Assembly: GCA_036008465.1 (NCBI GenBank)
Contig: DASYNP010000184.1
Coordinates: 186,001-250,000, forward strand
Direction: 5' to 3'
DNA: 64,000 nucleotides
Origin: DASPSM01 sp036008465
GTDB taxonomy: Bacteria > Planctomycetota > Planctomycetia > Planctomycetales > Planctomycetaceae
Positions 16,258 to 24,398 of this stretch are shown here, in pieces. Numbering within the stretch: position 1 is the first letter of the stretch; each line of letters starts with the position of its first letter. The notes under the pieces were generated by a model, which was not told the origin of the DNA, ran no database searches, and was given only the letters and a program-made list of their open reading frames with translations. Both the position numbers and the translations under genes were made by a program.

Positions 16258-17589
16258 CTATTTTGCCGCAGGAGCTTCGGGTTCGATCGTCGTTCCTTCC
16301 GGCAAGTCGTCGCCGGGATACACGATCACCCGTTGGCCGGGCTTAAGACCGCCCAAGACCTCGAGTTCCTCGCCAAGGTCGCGCCCGAGTTTCACGTCGC
16401 GGTAGCGCACCTGGTCATGTTCGTCCACGATTGCGACCCGCGGCCCGCCGGTGCGGATAATCACCGCGGCAGAGGGGACAATCACCGGCACCACTTCGCG
16501 GTCGAAGGCAAATTTCACCTGCAGATACATTCCGGGCAGCAGCGCGCCCTTTGGATTGGGGACATTGACCTGCGTCCGCAGCGTCCGGGTGTTCGGGTCG
16601 AGGGCGTTGGCGGTGCGTGTCACGGTCCCTTCGTATTGCTTGCTCGGATCTTCGCGGCGGTAAAGCATGGCCTTCTGGCCGGGCTTTACGTCGGTCGAAA
16701 ACACCTGCGGCACATCCACGAAGATTCGCAGAGGATCGATCTTCGCCACGTGAAAGAGTTGACGTTCGGTGGAGGGGTTATCCGCGGTGATCAGGTCGCC
16801 CGGATCGACATTACGAGCCGTTACGATGCCGTCGAACGGAGAAGTCACCTTCTCGAACGATTGCAGCGCGCTCAGCCGTTGAATATCGGCCTCATTCACT
16901 TTGATGGTGGCCTCCATCGCGGCGATCTGGGCGACGTCGACCTTCCAGGTTGCCAGTTTGAGGTCATAGGCCTCTTGGGTAACGGCCCCTCTCTGCAAAA
17001 GCGGGCGGTAACGTCCTTCTTCCGCGCGGGCGTAGACTTCGTCCGCCTGCAATTTCAGCAAATTGGCTTTCGACTGCAGCAGAGTTGCCTTGGCTTCATC
17101 GAGCTGCGCGTCAACCTCGGGAGTCGCGATCTCCGCCATCAATTGACCGGCCCGCACGTGGTCGCCAATGTCAAATAGCCACCGCTTCAGATAGCCGTTG
17201 GTGCGGCCATAGATTGCGGCGGTGAAATCGGCCTGAGCGTTGCCGGGTAACTCGCGCTCTGAGTCGGCGGCGCCCCGGCGAACAGTCACGACGGCGCGCC
17301 GAGGTGGCGCGCTGGCTTCCTTGTCGGCAGCGGCCGCCAGCTCATGCTCGTGTTGAATCCGCGGCGAGCTGGCTGCGGTGAATGCTCCGATGAGGGTGAG
17401 GGCGAAAACGAGGCCGAGCGCGGCGACCCAACGCGTTTTCCACGGCTTGAAGTTGTAAACCACGGTCCTCGAGTCGGACTCGGTGTTTGGCGCTGCCACG
17501 TCAGGCGTCGCGGTGGGTGCGGCCAAGGCGGCCGACGTCAGTTGCGCGGTCACGCCCTCGCTATGTCCATTGTTGGGTGAAGTGATCAT
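16258..17589 (-). CDS. RND efflux periplasmic adaptor (HlyD/MFP family)
   Basis: A 443-residue membrane-fusion protein. An N-terminal anchor (WVAALGLVFALTLIGAFTA, about 53-71) is followed by a lipoyl half-motif (YLKRWLFDIGDHVRAGQLMA), a hairpin of about 100 residues with coiled-coil character, the second lipoyl half (VTSPFDGIVTARNVDPGDLI), a beta-barrel and a membrane-proximal domain ending GLKPGQRVIVYPGDDLPEG. It bridges the RND pump and an outer-membrane channel. The start ATG overlaps the pump stop (ATGA at 17586-17589), so the two are translationally coupled. An extended Ser/Ala/Thr-rich cytoplasmic tail of about 45 residues precedes the anchor. Confidence 0.95.
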   Translation of the reverse strand: MITSPNNGHSEGVTAQLTSAALAAPTATPDVAAPNTESDSRTVVYNFKPWKTRWVAALGLVFALTLIGAFTAASSPRIQHEHELAAAADKEASAPPRRAVVTVRRGAADSERELPGNAQADFTAAIYGRTNGYLKRWLFDIGDHVRAGQLMAEIATPEVDAQLDEAKATLLQSKANLLKLQADEVYARAEEGRYRPLLQRGAVTQEAYDLKLATWKVDVAQIAAMEATIKVNEADIQRLSALQSFEKVTSPFDGIVTARNVDPGDLITADNPSTERQLFHVAKIDPLRIFVDVPQVFSTDVKPGQKAMLYRREDPSKQYEGTVTRTANALDPNTRTLRTQVNVPNPKGALLPGMYLQVKFAFDREVVPVIVPSAAVIIRTGGPRVAIVDEHDQVRYRDVKLGRDLGEELEVLGGLKPGQRVIVYPGDDLPEGTTIEPEAPAAK

Positions 17590-20500
17590 GGCATGGGCCT
17601 TTCAGAAGTGCCGTCGAACCGGACGCCGGCACGTTTGGCACCGACTTCGATCAACGCTGTCCGGCGGGAGAAGTCCGCTCGGATTCCGGGTTCAAGTCGG
17701 TTCGCCGTCGGCGACAGAGGTGTCTCGTCGCCGCCGCTCAGACCATCATCCACGTCGGGCCGCGGTGCCTTCCGGCGAAGCAGGCTGTACATCACGGGAA
17801 CGAAGACGAGGGTGAAAGCAGTCGCCACCAGCAGCCCCCCGATGACTGCGCGACCCAGCGGGGCGTTCTGCTCTCCCCCCTCGCCCAGACCCAGCGACAT
17901 CGGCAGCATGCCGATGATCATCGCCAAGGCGGTCATCAACACGGGACGCAAACGCGTTCGTCCGGCGGCGAGGGCCGCACCTTGAGCGTCCGCGCCTTCT
18001 CGACGCTGATCGTTCGCGAAGGTCACCATCAAAATGCTGTTCGACGTCGCCACTCCGATACACATGATGGCCCCCATGAGTGCGGGGACGCTCACCGTGG
18101 TCTGGGTGACGTAAAGCATCCACACGATGCCCGCCAGGGCGCCGGGCAGAGCCGTCAAAATGATGAATGGGTCGAGCCACGACTGGAAATTCACAACCAT
18201 CAGAAAGTAAACGAGCAGCACGGCAAACAGCAGCCCGAAGGCAAGCCCGTTGAACGACCTGTTCATGCTGTCCACCTGTCCGCGGATCGCGATCGTGCTT
18301 CCGCGCGGCAACTGGCTTTGCATCGAACCGACGATGCGGCTCACGTCGGCCGAGACGCCGCCCAGGTCGCGTCCCTGCACGTCGGCATTGATCTCGAAGA
18401 CCGGCTGCACGTTGTAATGGCTCACCACCGATTGCGACTCGGCACGGCTCAGCCCGGCGACGTTGCTCAAGAGCTGCGGCGGCGCGGCCGGGCCGGTCGG
18501 TACGGTCGTCTTCGTGGTTGCTGTGGAAGGGGCCGGGGCGGGAATTCCGTTGATCAGCGGCGTATCCATCACAGAGTCGACCGAGCTGATCCGATCCGGC
18601 GGGGTCTGGACGGCCAGCACGTAATTCACTCCGTTGACCCAATTCACCCAGTAGTTGGGAGTCACCTGCGTCGTCGAACTGAGCGAGACCAGCACGCTGT
18701 CAGCCACGTTCTGCTGCGTCAGTCCGAGTTCGGAGGCCATTACGCGGTCCACGTTCACTTTGAGGGTCGGTTGGTCGACGATCTGGTGCATGTGCACGTC
18801 GGCAATTCCGGGGATTCCCGCGATCTCGCGCCGGAGCTTCTGGGCGACGCCCAGATTGCCCGCCACGTTCACGCCCACCACCTGCACATTGATCGGCGCC
18901 GGCAGGCCGAAATCGAGGATCTGGCCGGTGATGTCGGCCGGCTGGAAATAGAACGTGCTGCCTGGAAACCTCCGCGGAAGCTCTTCGCGCAACCGAGCGA
19001 CATAGCCCGCGGTCGGGTGGTGTTTGGCATTCAGCGAAACGAGGATCTCGCCATCGCCGTCGGTGACCGTTCCGTTGTCGACGTAGGCGCGGGTCGTGAA
19101 CGAAGGGGTCATTCCCATGTTGTCGAGAATTAGGGCCCGTTCGCTGGCGGGCACGATCTCGCGAATCACGTCCTCGACCTGACCGAAGATCCGCTCGGTC
19201 TGCTCGATCCGCGTACCCGAGGGGGCCCGCACGTGCAACCGGAATTGGCCCGCGTCGACGGATGGGAAGAAGTCCTCGCCGAGGTGGGGCGCCAGCGCGA
19301 GCGAGCACAAGGCGAAGCCGAGCAAAGCGCCGATCGTCACGGCACGGTGACCCAAGGCCCAGCTCAACAGCCCGACGTAGGACCCACGCAATTGCTCGAA
19401 GCGGCGGTTGAACGCCTGGTGAAAACGCCAGATCGGGCCCACAGCGGGCTTGTGCTTCGTGCCGTTGTTTCCGTGTTCCTCTTCGGCATAGAGGTGCACT
19501 TCCGGGGGCAACAAGTACAGGACCATCGTCGGCACCAGGGTCCGCGAGAGGAAATACGAAGCCAGCATCGCGAACACGACGGCCAGTGCCAGCGGATAAA
19601 ACAGGGAAGCCGCTGGACCCGTCAGAAAGACGACCGGAACGAACACGATGCAAATGGCCAAGGTCGACACGAAGGCCGGCACGGCAATCTGCGCGGCTCC
19701 ATCGAGGATGGCCCGCCGAATCGGTTTCTTCATACCGAGATTGCGGTGAACGTTCTCGAGCTCGACCGTCGCGTCGTCGACGAGAATGCCGACCGCCAGC
19801 GCCATCCCGCCCAGCGTCATCGTGTTGAGCGACTGCCCCATCGCCCAAAGCACGATGACTGAGGCCAATATGGAAAGCGGAATCGAGATGGCAACGATCA
19901 CTGTGCTGCGCCACGATCCGAGGAAGATCAGAATCATCAGGGCCGTGAGCCCGGCTGCGATTGCCCCTTCCTTTAAAACGCCTTCGACGGCGGCTTCGAC
20001 GAAGACCGATTGGTCGAAAAGCAGGTCGAGCTTCAGTTCAGGCGGGAGCTGAGCCTGAATGCCGGGAAGCGCCGCGCGGACCCGCTTGACCACGCTCAGT
20101 GTCGACGCCCCCTCCCCTTTCAGGATGGTCATCAACACGGCCCGGCGGCCGTCCCGGCGCACCACGTTGGTCTGCACCATCGAGCCCATTCGAACATGGG
20201 CGACGTCTCTCACATAGACCGGCACACCGTTGACGGTCTTGATGGGCAGGTCGTTGAGCGCAGAGACGAGATCGGGGCTGCTGTTGAGCTTGACGTAGTA
20301 CTCGGTTGCCCCGATCTTCGCCGATCCGGCTGGAATGATCAGGTTTTGGTTGTTGATGGCCGTCTGCACGTCGACGGGCGAGAGTCCCCTGGCGTAAAGC
20401 TCGTTGGGCTCGAGGTCGACCATGACCTGCGGCCATTTTCCGCCCCAGGGTTGGGGCACGCGGGCACCTTGAACTGTTCCCAAACGCTGAATGATGAAGT

Positions 20501-20978
20501 TGGCCGCATAGTCGAAGATCTGCCGCTCGGACAGCGTGTCGCTGCTTACCGCGATCTGCACGATGGGAACGCTCGTCGCGCTGTACTGAACGATGTAGGG
20601 CGGATCGATCCCGGGCGGCATGACTTTTAAAATCGCCTGGCTGGTGGCGGTGACCTGCGCGACGGCCGCCTCGATCTTCGCCCCGGGATAGAAATAGATG
20701 CGAATCACGCCGACGCCGAACAGCGACTGGCTTTCGATGTGCTCGATGTCGTTGACCGACGTGGTGAGCACGCGCTCGTTCACTAGGATGATGCGCTTCT
20801 CAACCTCATCCGCGGGCATGCCCGTGAACTGCCAGACGACGCTGACAACCGGGATGTTGATCTCCGGGAAGATGTCGGTCGACATGCGATAAATTGACAC
20901 ACCGCCGACGACGGCGATCAGCATCGCGACCACCACGAAGGTGTAAGTGCGTCTGAGTGCGAGTCGTACAATCCACAT
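17586..20978 (-). CDS. RND-family efflux pump, inner-membrane transporter
   Basis: A 1130-residue transporter in the usual size range for AcrB/MdtB relatives (about 1020-1050) plus a C-terminal tail of about 60 residues. The N-terminal helix and porter start (STDIFPEINIPVVSVVWQFTG) are typical. TM4 carries AVGILVDDATVELENVHRN with the paired Asp residues of the proton relay in the hydrophobe/amphiphile group, unlike heavy-metal pumps. The second half repeats the pattern (GIVWMLYVTQTTVSVPALMG, GVATSNSILMV). A Pro/Thr/Ala-rich insertion (about 835-860) interrupts the second porter half. It is the middle gene of an operon with the adaptor and two small genes. Confidence 0.95.
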   Translation of the reverse strand: MWIVRLALRRTYTFVVVAMLIAVVGGVSIYRMSTDIFPEINIPVVSVVWQFTGMPADEVEKRIILVNERVLTTSVNDIEHIESQSLFGVGVIRIYFYPGAKIEAAVAQVTATSQAILKVMPPGIDPPYIVQYSATSVPIVQIAVSSDTLSERQIFDYAANFIIQRLGTVQGARVPQPWGGKWPQVMVDLEPNELYARGLSPVDVQTAINNQNLIIPAGSAKIGATEYYVKLNSSPDLVSALNDLPIKTVNGVPVYVRDVAHVRMGSMVQTNVVRRDGRRAVLMTILKGEGASTLSVVKRVRAALPGIQAQLPPELKLDLLFDQSVFVEAAVEGVLKEGAIAAGLTALMILIFLGSWRSTVIVAISIPLSILASVIVLWAMGQSLNTMTLGGMALAVGILVDDATVELENVHRNLGMKKPIRRAILDGAAQIAVPAFVSTLAICIVFVPVVFLTGPAASLFYPLALAVVFAMLASYFLSRTLVPTMVLYLLPPEVHLYAEEEHGNNGTKHKPAVGPIWRFHQAFNRRFEQLRGSYVGLLSWALGHRAVTIGALLGFALCSLALAPHLGEDFFPSVDAGQFRLHVRAPSGTRIEQTERIFGQVEDVIREIVPASERALILDNMGMTPSFTTRAYVDNGTVTDGDGEILVSLNAKHHPTAGYVARLREELPRRFPGSTFYFQPADITGQILDFGLPAPINVQVVGVNVAGNLGVAQKLRREIAGIPGIADVHMHQIVDQPTLKVNVDRVMASELGLTQQNVADSVLVSLSSTTQVTPNYWVNWVNGVNYVLAVQTPPDRISSVDSVMDTPLINGIPAPAPSTATTKTTVPTGPAAPPQLLSNVAGLSRAESQSVVSHYNVQPVFEINADVQGRDLGGVSADVSRIVGSMQSQLPRGSTIAIRGQVDSMNRSFNGLAFGLLFAVLLVYFLMVVNFQSWLDPFIILTALPGALAGIVWMLYVTQTTVSVPALMGAIMCIGVATSNSILMVTFANDQRREGADAQGAALAAGRTRLRPVLMTALAMIIGMLPMSLGLGEGGEQNAPLGRAVIGGLLVATAFTLVFVPVMYSLLRRKAPRPDVDDGLSGGDETPLSPTANRLEPGIRADFSRRTALIEVGAKRAGVRFDGTSERPMP

Positions 20979-21016
20979 GGCTCATCAACCTCGGCGTTTG
21001 GCGAAGGTCCGACGCC

Positions 21017-21247
21017 TTAGGAACAACTCGCACCGGTGGCTGGAGACGTCGTGGGTGTGGCAAGCAGCTCGTGCCCCCGTTTGTGGACCAACTCGGTGAG
21101 CGTCTTCCAGATCTCCAGTTCAAGATCGAGCGAAGACCCCATCACTCCGTACTTGAGGGCAATGGGGTAGGCCGCGTCGGTCAGCTCGGCTGCGAACGTG
21201 TCCAGCAGAACGTCTTCATCACTTTGCGTCGTGTGTGCGTCATTCAT
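21017..21247 (-). CDS. Small protein upstream of the RND pump
   Basis: A 76-residue soluble protein starting MNDAHTTQSDEDVLLDTFAA and continuing ELTDAAYPIALKYGVMGS. It is helical and acidic at the N-terminus, with a short Thr/Ser/Pro tail ending CS. It ends 38 bases before the pump and starts 34 bases after the 64-residue membrane protein, so the four genes form one operon. GAAAGAG lies 7 bases before the ATG. No known family is recognised. It could be an efflux-complex accessory or a regulator, but that rests on position only. Confidence 0.6.
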   Translation of the reverse strand: MNDAHTTQSDEDVLLDTFAAELTDAAYPIALKYGVMGSSLDLELEIWKTLTELVHKRGHELLATPTTSPATGASCS

Positions 21248-21281
21248 CGAAGGGCTCTTTCAAGTTTTCTGGCGCTCGCGC

Positions 21282-21476
21282 TCAAGGAACGATCGATTGG
21301 TAAACCAGTGTCAGCACTGTCGTCGAGAGTGCGGCGAGCGAGATCGTTGCCACCACGTCTTCGAAGTGGATCGCCCCCCCGCTGTTGGATTGGCGTGAGT
21401 CGGCCGCGACTCGGCGACTCGTGTTACCAGCCAATTCGTGTGACAATGAACGGTCGATGAGGGTTAAGGTGCTCAT
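21282..21476 (-). CDS. 64-residue small membrane protein leading the efflux operon
   Basis: Starts MSTLTLIDRSLSHELAG with a perfect-looking AAGGAG 6 bases upstream, which decides the start against the ATG at 21632. Residues 1-40 are hydrophilic; residues 41-64 (VVATISLAALSTTVLTLVYQ) form one membrane helix ending at the C-terminus, as in a tail-anchored protein. It is the first gene after a sigma-54-like promoter at 21522-21537 and precedes the pump operon. No homologue is recognised. Confidence 0.65.
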   Translation of the reverse strand: MSTLTLIDRSLSHELAGNTSRRVAADSRQSNSGGAIHFEDVVATISLAALSTTVLTLVYQSIVP

Positions 21477-21521
21477 GACTGACTCCTTTTCATTGATTCC
21501 CTGCAAACGCCAGAGGAACAA

Positions 21522-21537
21522 TGCACCCGTCATGCCA
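21522..21537 (-). promoter_or_regulatory. Candidate sigma-54 promoter for the efflux operon
   Basis: Read on the minus strand: TGGCATGACGGGTGCA. The invariant GG and GC are separated by exactly 10 bases, and 10 of 12 defined positions of TGGCACG-N4-TTGCA match. The predicted start would lie near 21510, about 34 bases before the ATG at 21476. A GAFTGA-bearing activator gene lies directly upstream. Confidence 0.6.
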
Positions 21538-21691
21538 ACGAAGGGCGGAACACGATAAGGTGGTCGGAAGCGTGCTGGCCGGCCGTTTGAGCCGGTCTTC
21601 GGTCGTGGAAAACAGGTGAAATCGCGCGGCAAGCTCGGAGGCCGGGCAGGAAACTTGTCAGGCTGGCAAAACTGCTGCCCGACAACGGCTT

Positions 21692-21702
21692 GCGAAAATC
21701 GC
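21692..21702. promoter_or_regulatory. Possible activator site (inverted repeat)
   Basis: GCGA-AAA-TCGC is a perfect 4-bp inverted repeat directly after the regulator stop codon, about 155 bases upstream of the sigma-54-like promoter, a normal distance for an enhancer. A similar GCGA-TTG-TCGC occurs at 23278-23288 beside the second candidate promoter. The motif is short, so chance is possible. Confidence 0.22.
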
Positions 21703-23154
21703 CTAATCGCCGCCAGGCTCTTCGGTTTGCACCGAATGAGAGATGCTCAGGCCCAAATCGCGCAGTTTTTGGCGCAGGGTCTGGCGGGCAATCCCCAGCA
21801 GCCGCGCGGCCTGATGCTGGTTGCCGTCGCTGAATCGCAACACCAGCGGGAGAAGAATGCGGTCGAGCTTTTCGTGAGTTTGCCCGTAAAGATCGCTCAC
21901 GCCCGATTCAAGCAGCTGCTCGATGAAAGCCTCGAAGTTGAATTCGGCAGAGCCTTCGCGTTGCGGTGACGAAGTTTCCTCGCGGTGATTCAATTGCTCG
22001 GGCAGGAACGCCGGAACGAGAATGGCGCCGGTCGCCTGCAGGAGCGCCTGCTTGAGCACGCTTTGCAATTCGCGGATATTGCCCGGCCACGAATAGGCGG
22101 ACAACAGCGCCAGTGCCTCCGGGGCGATTTCCCGAATCTCGCGGCCCAGCTCGCGGTTGAAACTGCGAATGTAGTGCTGCACGAGCATCGGCAGATCGTC
22201 TCCGCGCTCGCGCAAGGGAGGCAGGGGAATCGTGAACACGCTCAACCGATAGTACAGATCGGGACGAAAATGCCCCGCCTCGGACATCGTCTTCAGGTCG
22301 CGGTTGGTCGCGGCGATCACGCGTACGTCGGTGCGGATCGTCTCGTTGCCGCCGACTCGTTCAAAAGTCTGGTCCTGCAGGAGCCGCAGCATTTTTCCCT
22401 GCGTCGCCAACGGCATATCGCCGATTTCGTCGAGAAAAATCGTGCCCCCGTTGCACTGCTCGAACTTGCCGATCCGCCGGCGGTCGGCCCCGGTGAACGC
22501 TCCCTTTTCGTGGCCGAAAAGCTCGCTTTCCAGCAGGTTTTCGGGAATCGCGGCGCAGTTGATCGCCAGAAAGGGTTTTTTGGCTCGCGACCCGTGCTGG
22601 TAAATGGCCCGCGCGACCAGTTCCTTGCCCGTTCCACTCTCGCCCGTGATGAGCACGATGACGGTCTGGTCGGCCACTCGACCAATCGCCTTGTAAACTT
22701 CGCGCATCGCGGGGCAGCGGCCGATGATCGCGTCGCCCTCGATCTCGTCCGGGGGCGTCTCGGCGACGACGGCGGGCACGCGCATCAGGCGTCCCAGCTC
22801 GAGAGCCTGGCCGACCACGCGCGTGAGCTGTCCCAAATCGACGGGCTTGAAGAGGTAGTCGAAGGCACCTTGTTTCACGGCCTCGATTGCCGTCTCGGCC
22901 GCCCCCGTCGCCGTAATGAACACGACGGGAGTCCGCGCATCGCTCTTGTGAATCTGTCGAAACACATCGAGTCCGGACAGGTCGGGAAGCCGCACGTCGA
23001 GCAGCACAACGTCGGGATGAAGTTTCTCGAACTGCCGCAGACCCTCACGGCCGGTCCCCGCGACTGCAATCTCGACGCCCCGCGGCGAAAAGACATGCTC
23101 GATCTGGTCGAGGATCAGCGCCGGGTCGTCATCGACGAGGAGTAAGGTTGCCAT
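21703..23154 (-). CDS. NtrC-family sigma-54-dependent response regulator
   Basis: A 483-residue activator. Receiver: ATLLLVDDDPAL at the start, phospho-Asp53 in VVLLDVRLPDLSG, Lys103. AAA+ domain: Walker A GESGTGKE (171-178), the sigma-54 contact loop GAFTGA (218-223), Walker B GGTIFLDEIGDM (236-247), and an arginine-rich sensor region. C-terminal Fis-type helix-turn-helix: NQHQAARLLGIARQTLRQKL. The intact GAFTGA loop indicates true sigma-54 activation. The start at 23154 is where the receiver begins; the 55 upstream codons read as noise. A hybrid kinase with Hpt domain lies 1.2 kb away and is the most likely partner. Confidence 0.94.
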   Translation of the reverse strand: MATLLLVDDDPALILDQIEHVFSPRGVEIAVAGTGREGLRQFEKLHPDVVLLDVRLPDLSGLDVFRQIHKSDARTPVVFITATGAAETAIEAVKQGAFDYLFKPVDLGQLTRVVGQALELGRLMRVPAVVAETPPDEIEGDAIIGRCPAMREVYKAIGRVADQTVIVLITGESGTGKELVARAIYQHGSRAKKPFLAINCAAIPENLLESELFGHEKGAFTGADRRRIGKFEQCNGGTIFLDEIGDMPLATQGKMLRLLQDQTFERVGGNETIRTDVRVIAATNRDLKTMSEAGHFRPDLYYRLSVFTIPLPPLRERGDDLPMLVQHYIRSFNRELGREIREIAPEALALLSAYSWPGNIRELQSVLKQALLQATGAILVPAFLPEQLNHREETSSPQREGSAEFNFEAFIEQLLESGVSDLYGQTHEKLDRILLPLVLRFSDGNQHQAARLLGIARQTLRQKLRDLGLSISHSVQTEEPGGD

Positions 23155-23292
23155 GGCGGGTCGAGTGCCGTGGAGGGACTTTCGGAACGATCGCCGGCCA
23201 CCGGACCGGGTGGTTCTGACGGATCGATTTTCAGCCCACACACGTACGCTGTCCAGACCGGCGCTCTCGATCGGGAGGCGATTGTCGCTTTT

Positions 23293-23308
23293 TGGCACGG
23301 CCCATGCG
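23293..23308 (+). promoter_or_regulatory. Candidate sigma-54 promoter for the aldo/keto reductase
   Basis: TGGCACGGCCCATGCG: the -24 half TGGCACG is perfect and the -12 half keeps TGC, with 10 bases between GG and GC. The predicted start lies about 60 bases before the ATG at 23380, in the divergent gap next to the NtrC-family gene. Confidence 0.6.
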
Positions 23309-23379
23309 TAAACCCCCAAATGAGAGCAGTTAGGCAGCGAAGCCTGGCCGGATCAGCGGATTTGTTGCGGAGACAAAAA

Positions 23380-24339
23380 ATGAACACGAAAAAACTGGGG
23401 AATTCGGACCTTTCGATTACCTCATTGGGGCTTGGGACTTGGGCGATTGGAGGGTCGGGTTGGGAATTTGCGTGGGGGCAGCAAGACGATCGACAGTCGA
23501 TCCTGGCGATTCGCGAAGCACTCGATGCGGGCGTTAACTGGATCGACACAGCGGCCGTATACGGACTGGGCCACTCCGAAGAAATTGTGGCTCGGGCGCT
23601 CGAGGGAGTCCGCGAGAAGCCCTACGTGTTTACCAAGTGCAGCATGGTGTGGAATGAGCGGGGCGAAATCGGTCACAGCCTGAAAGCCGATTCGGTCCGA
23701 CGTGAGTGCGAGGCAAGCCTCAGGCGGCTGCGGGTCGACAGGATCGACTTGTATCAAGTTCACTGGCCCAACCCCGAGGCGGAAATCGAAGAAGGTTGGA
23801 CGGCCCTGGCCCGGCTCAAGGAAGAGGGCAAGATCCGCCACTTAGGGGTGTCGAACCTTTCCGTCGCGCAAATGAACCGGTGCCAGGCGATCGCGCCCAT
23901 CACCTCGCTGCAGCCCCCCTACTCTTTGCTCGATCGACGCGTCGAGCCATTGGTGCTGCCTTACGCCGCCCGGGAGCATATCGGCGTCATCGCCTATTCA
24001 CCGATGGCGTCGGGCCTGTTGACCGGAGCAATGACGCGCGAGCGCATCGACGCCCTTCCGGCTGACGACTGGCGCAAATCAAGTCCCAACTTCCAGGAAC
24101 CGCTGCTGACGCGGAATTTGGGGCTGATCCGCCTGTTGCGAGACATCGGGGTGCGGCACGGTTATTCTCCTGCCGAGGTCGCGGTAGCCTGGGTTCTGCG
24201 CCACCCTGCCGTGACGGGAGCGATCGTCGGCGCAAGAAAGCCCGGCCAGTTCAAGGGTGTCGTCGGGGCGTCCCGACTGCAGCTCTGCATGCGAGAGATC
24301 GACGAGATCGACGGATTCTTCAGCAAGAGCGCTGCCTAA
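23380..24339 (+). CDS. Aldo/keto reductase
   Basis: A 319-residue (alpha/beta)8 NADPH-dependent oxidoreductase. The N-terminal strand is MNTKKLGNSDLSITSLGLGT. Catalytic tetrad residues are visible: Asp in WIDTAAVYG, Tyr in the same motif, Lys in YVFTKCSM and His in YQVHWPNPE. The nucleotide-binding end has AVTGAIVGARKPGQF. The start at 23380 follows GGAGA at about 5 bases; upstream frame extensions are not supported. Such enzymes reduce aldehydes and ketones, including electrophilic stress products. It is transcribed divergently from the NtrC-family gene and preceded by a sigma-54-like promoter. Confidence 0.93.
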   Translation: MNTKKLGNSDLSITSLGLGTWAIGGSGWEFAWGQQDDRQSILAIREALDAGVNWIDTAAVYGLGHSEEIVARALEGVREKPYVFTKCSMVWNERGEIGHSLKADSVRRECEASLRRLRVDRIDLYQVHWPNPEAEIEEGWTALARLKEEGKIRHLGVSNLSVAQMNRCQAIAPITSLQPPYSLLDRRVEPLVLPYAAREHIGVIAYSPMASGLLTGAMTRERIDALPADDWRKSSPNFQEPLLTRNLGLIRLLRDIGVRHGYSPAEVAVAWVLRHPAVTGAIVGARKPGQFKGVVGASRLQLCMREIDEIDGFFSKSAA

Positions 24340-24398
24340 GCTTGCAGGCAATGCAATAATTTAACGCATCATGAATTGGGGCATTCCCGGTGAGTTAA

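Noticed and set aside
21664..21679. TGGCAAAACTGCTGCC, a third-rate sigma-54-like match on the plus strand
   Set aside because: The spacing fits, but three defined positions are wrong and it points antisense into the regulator gene with no plus-strand gene after it.
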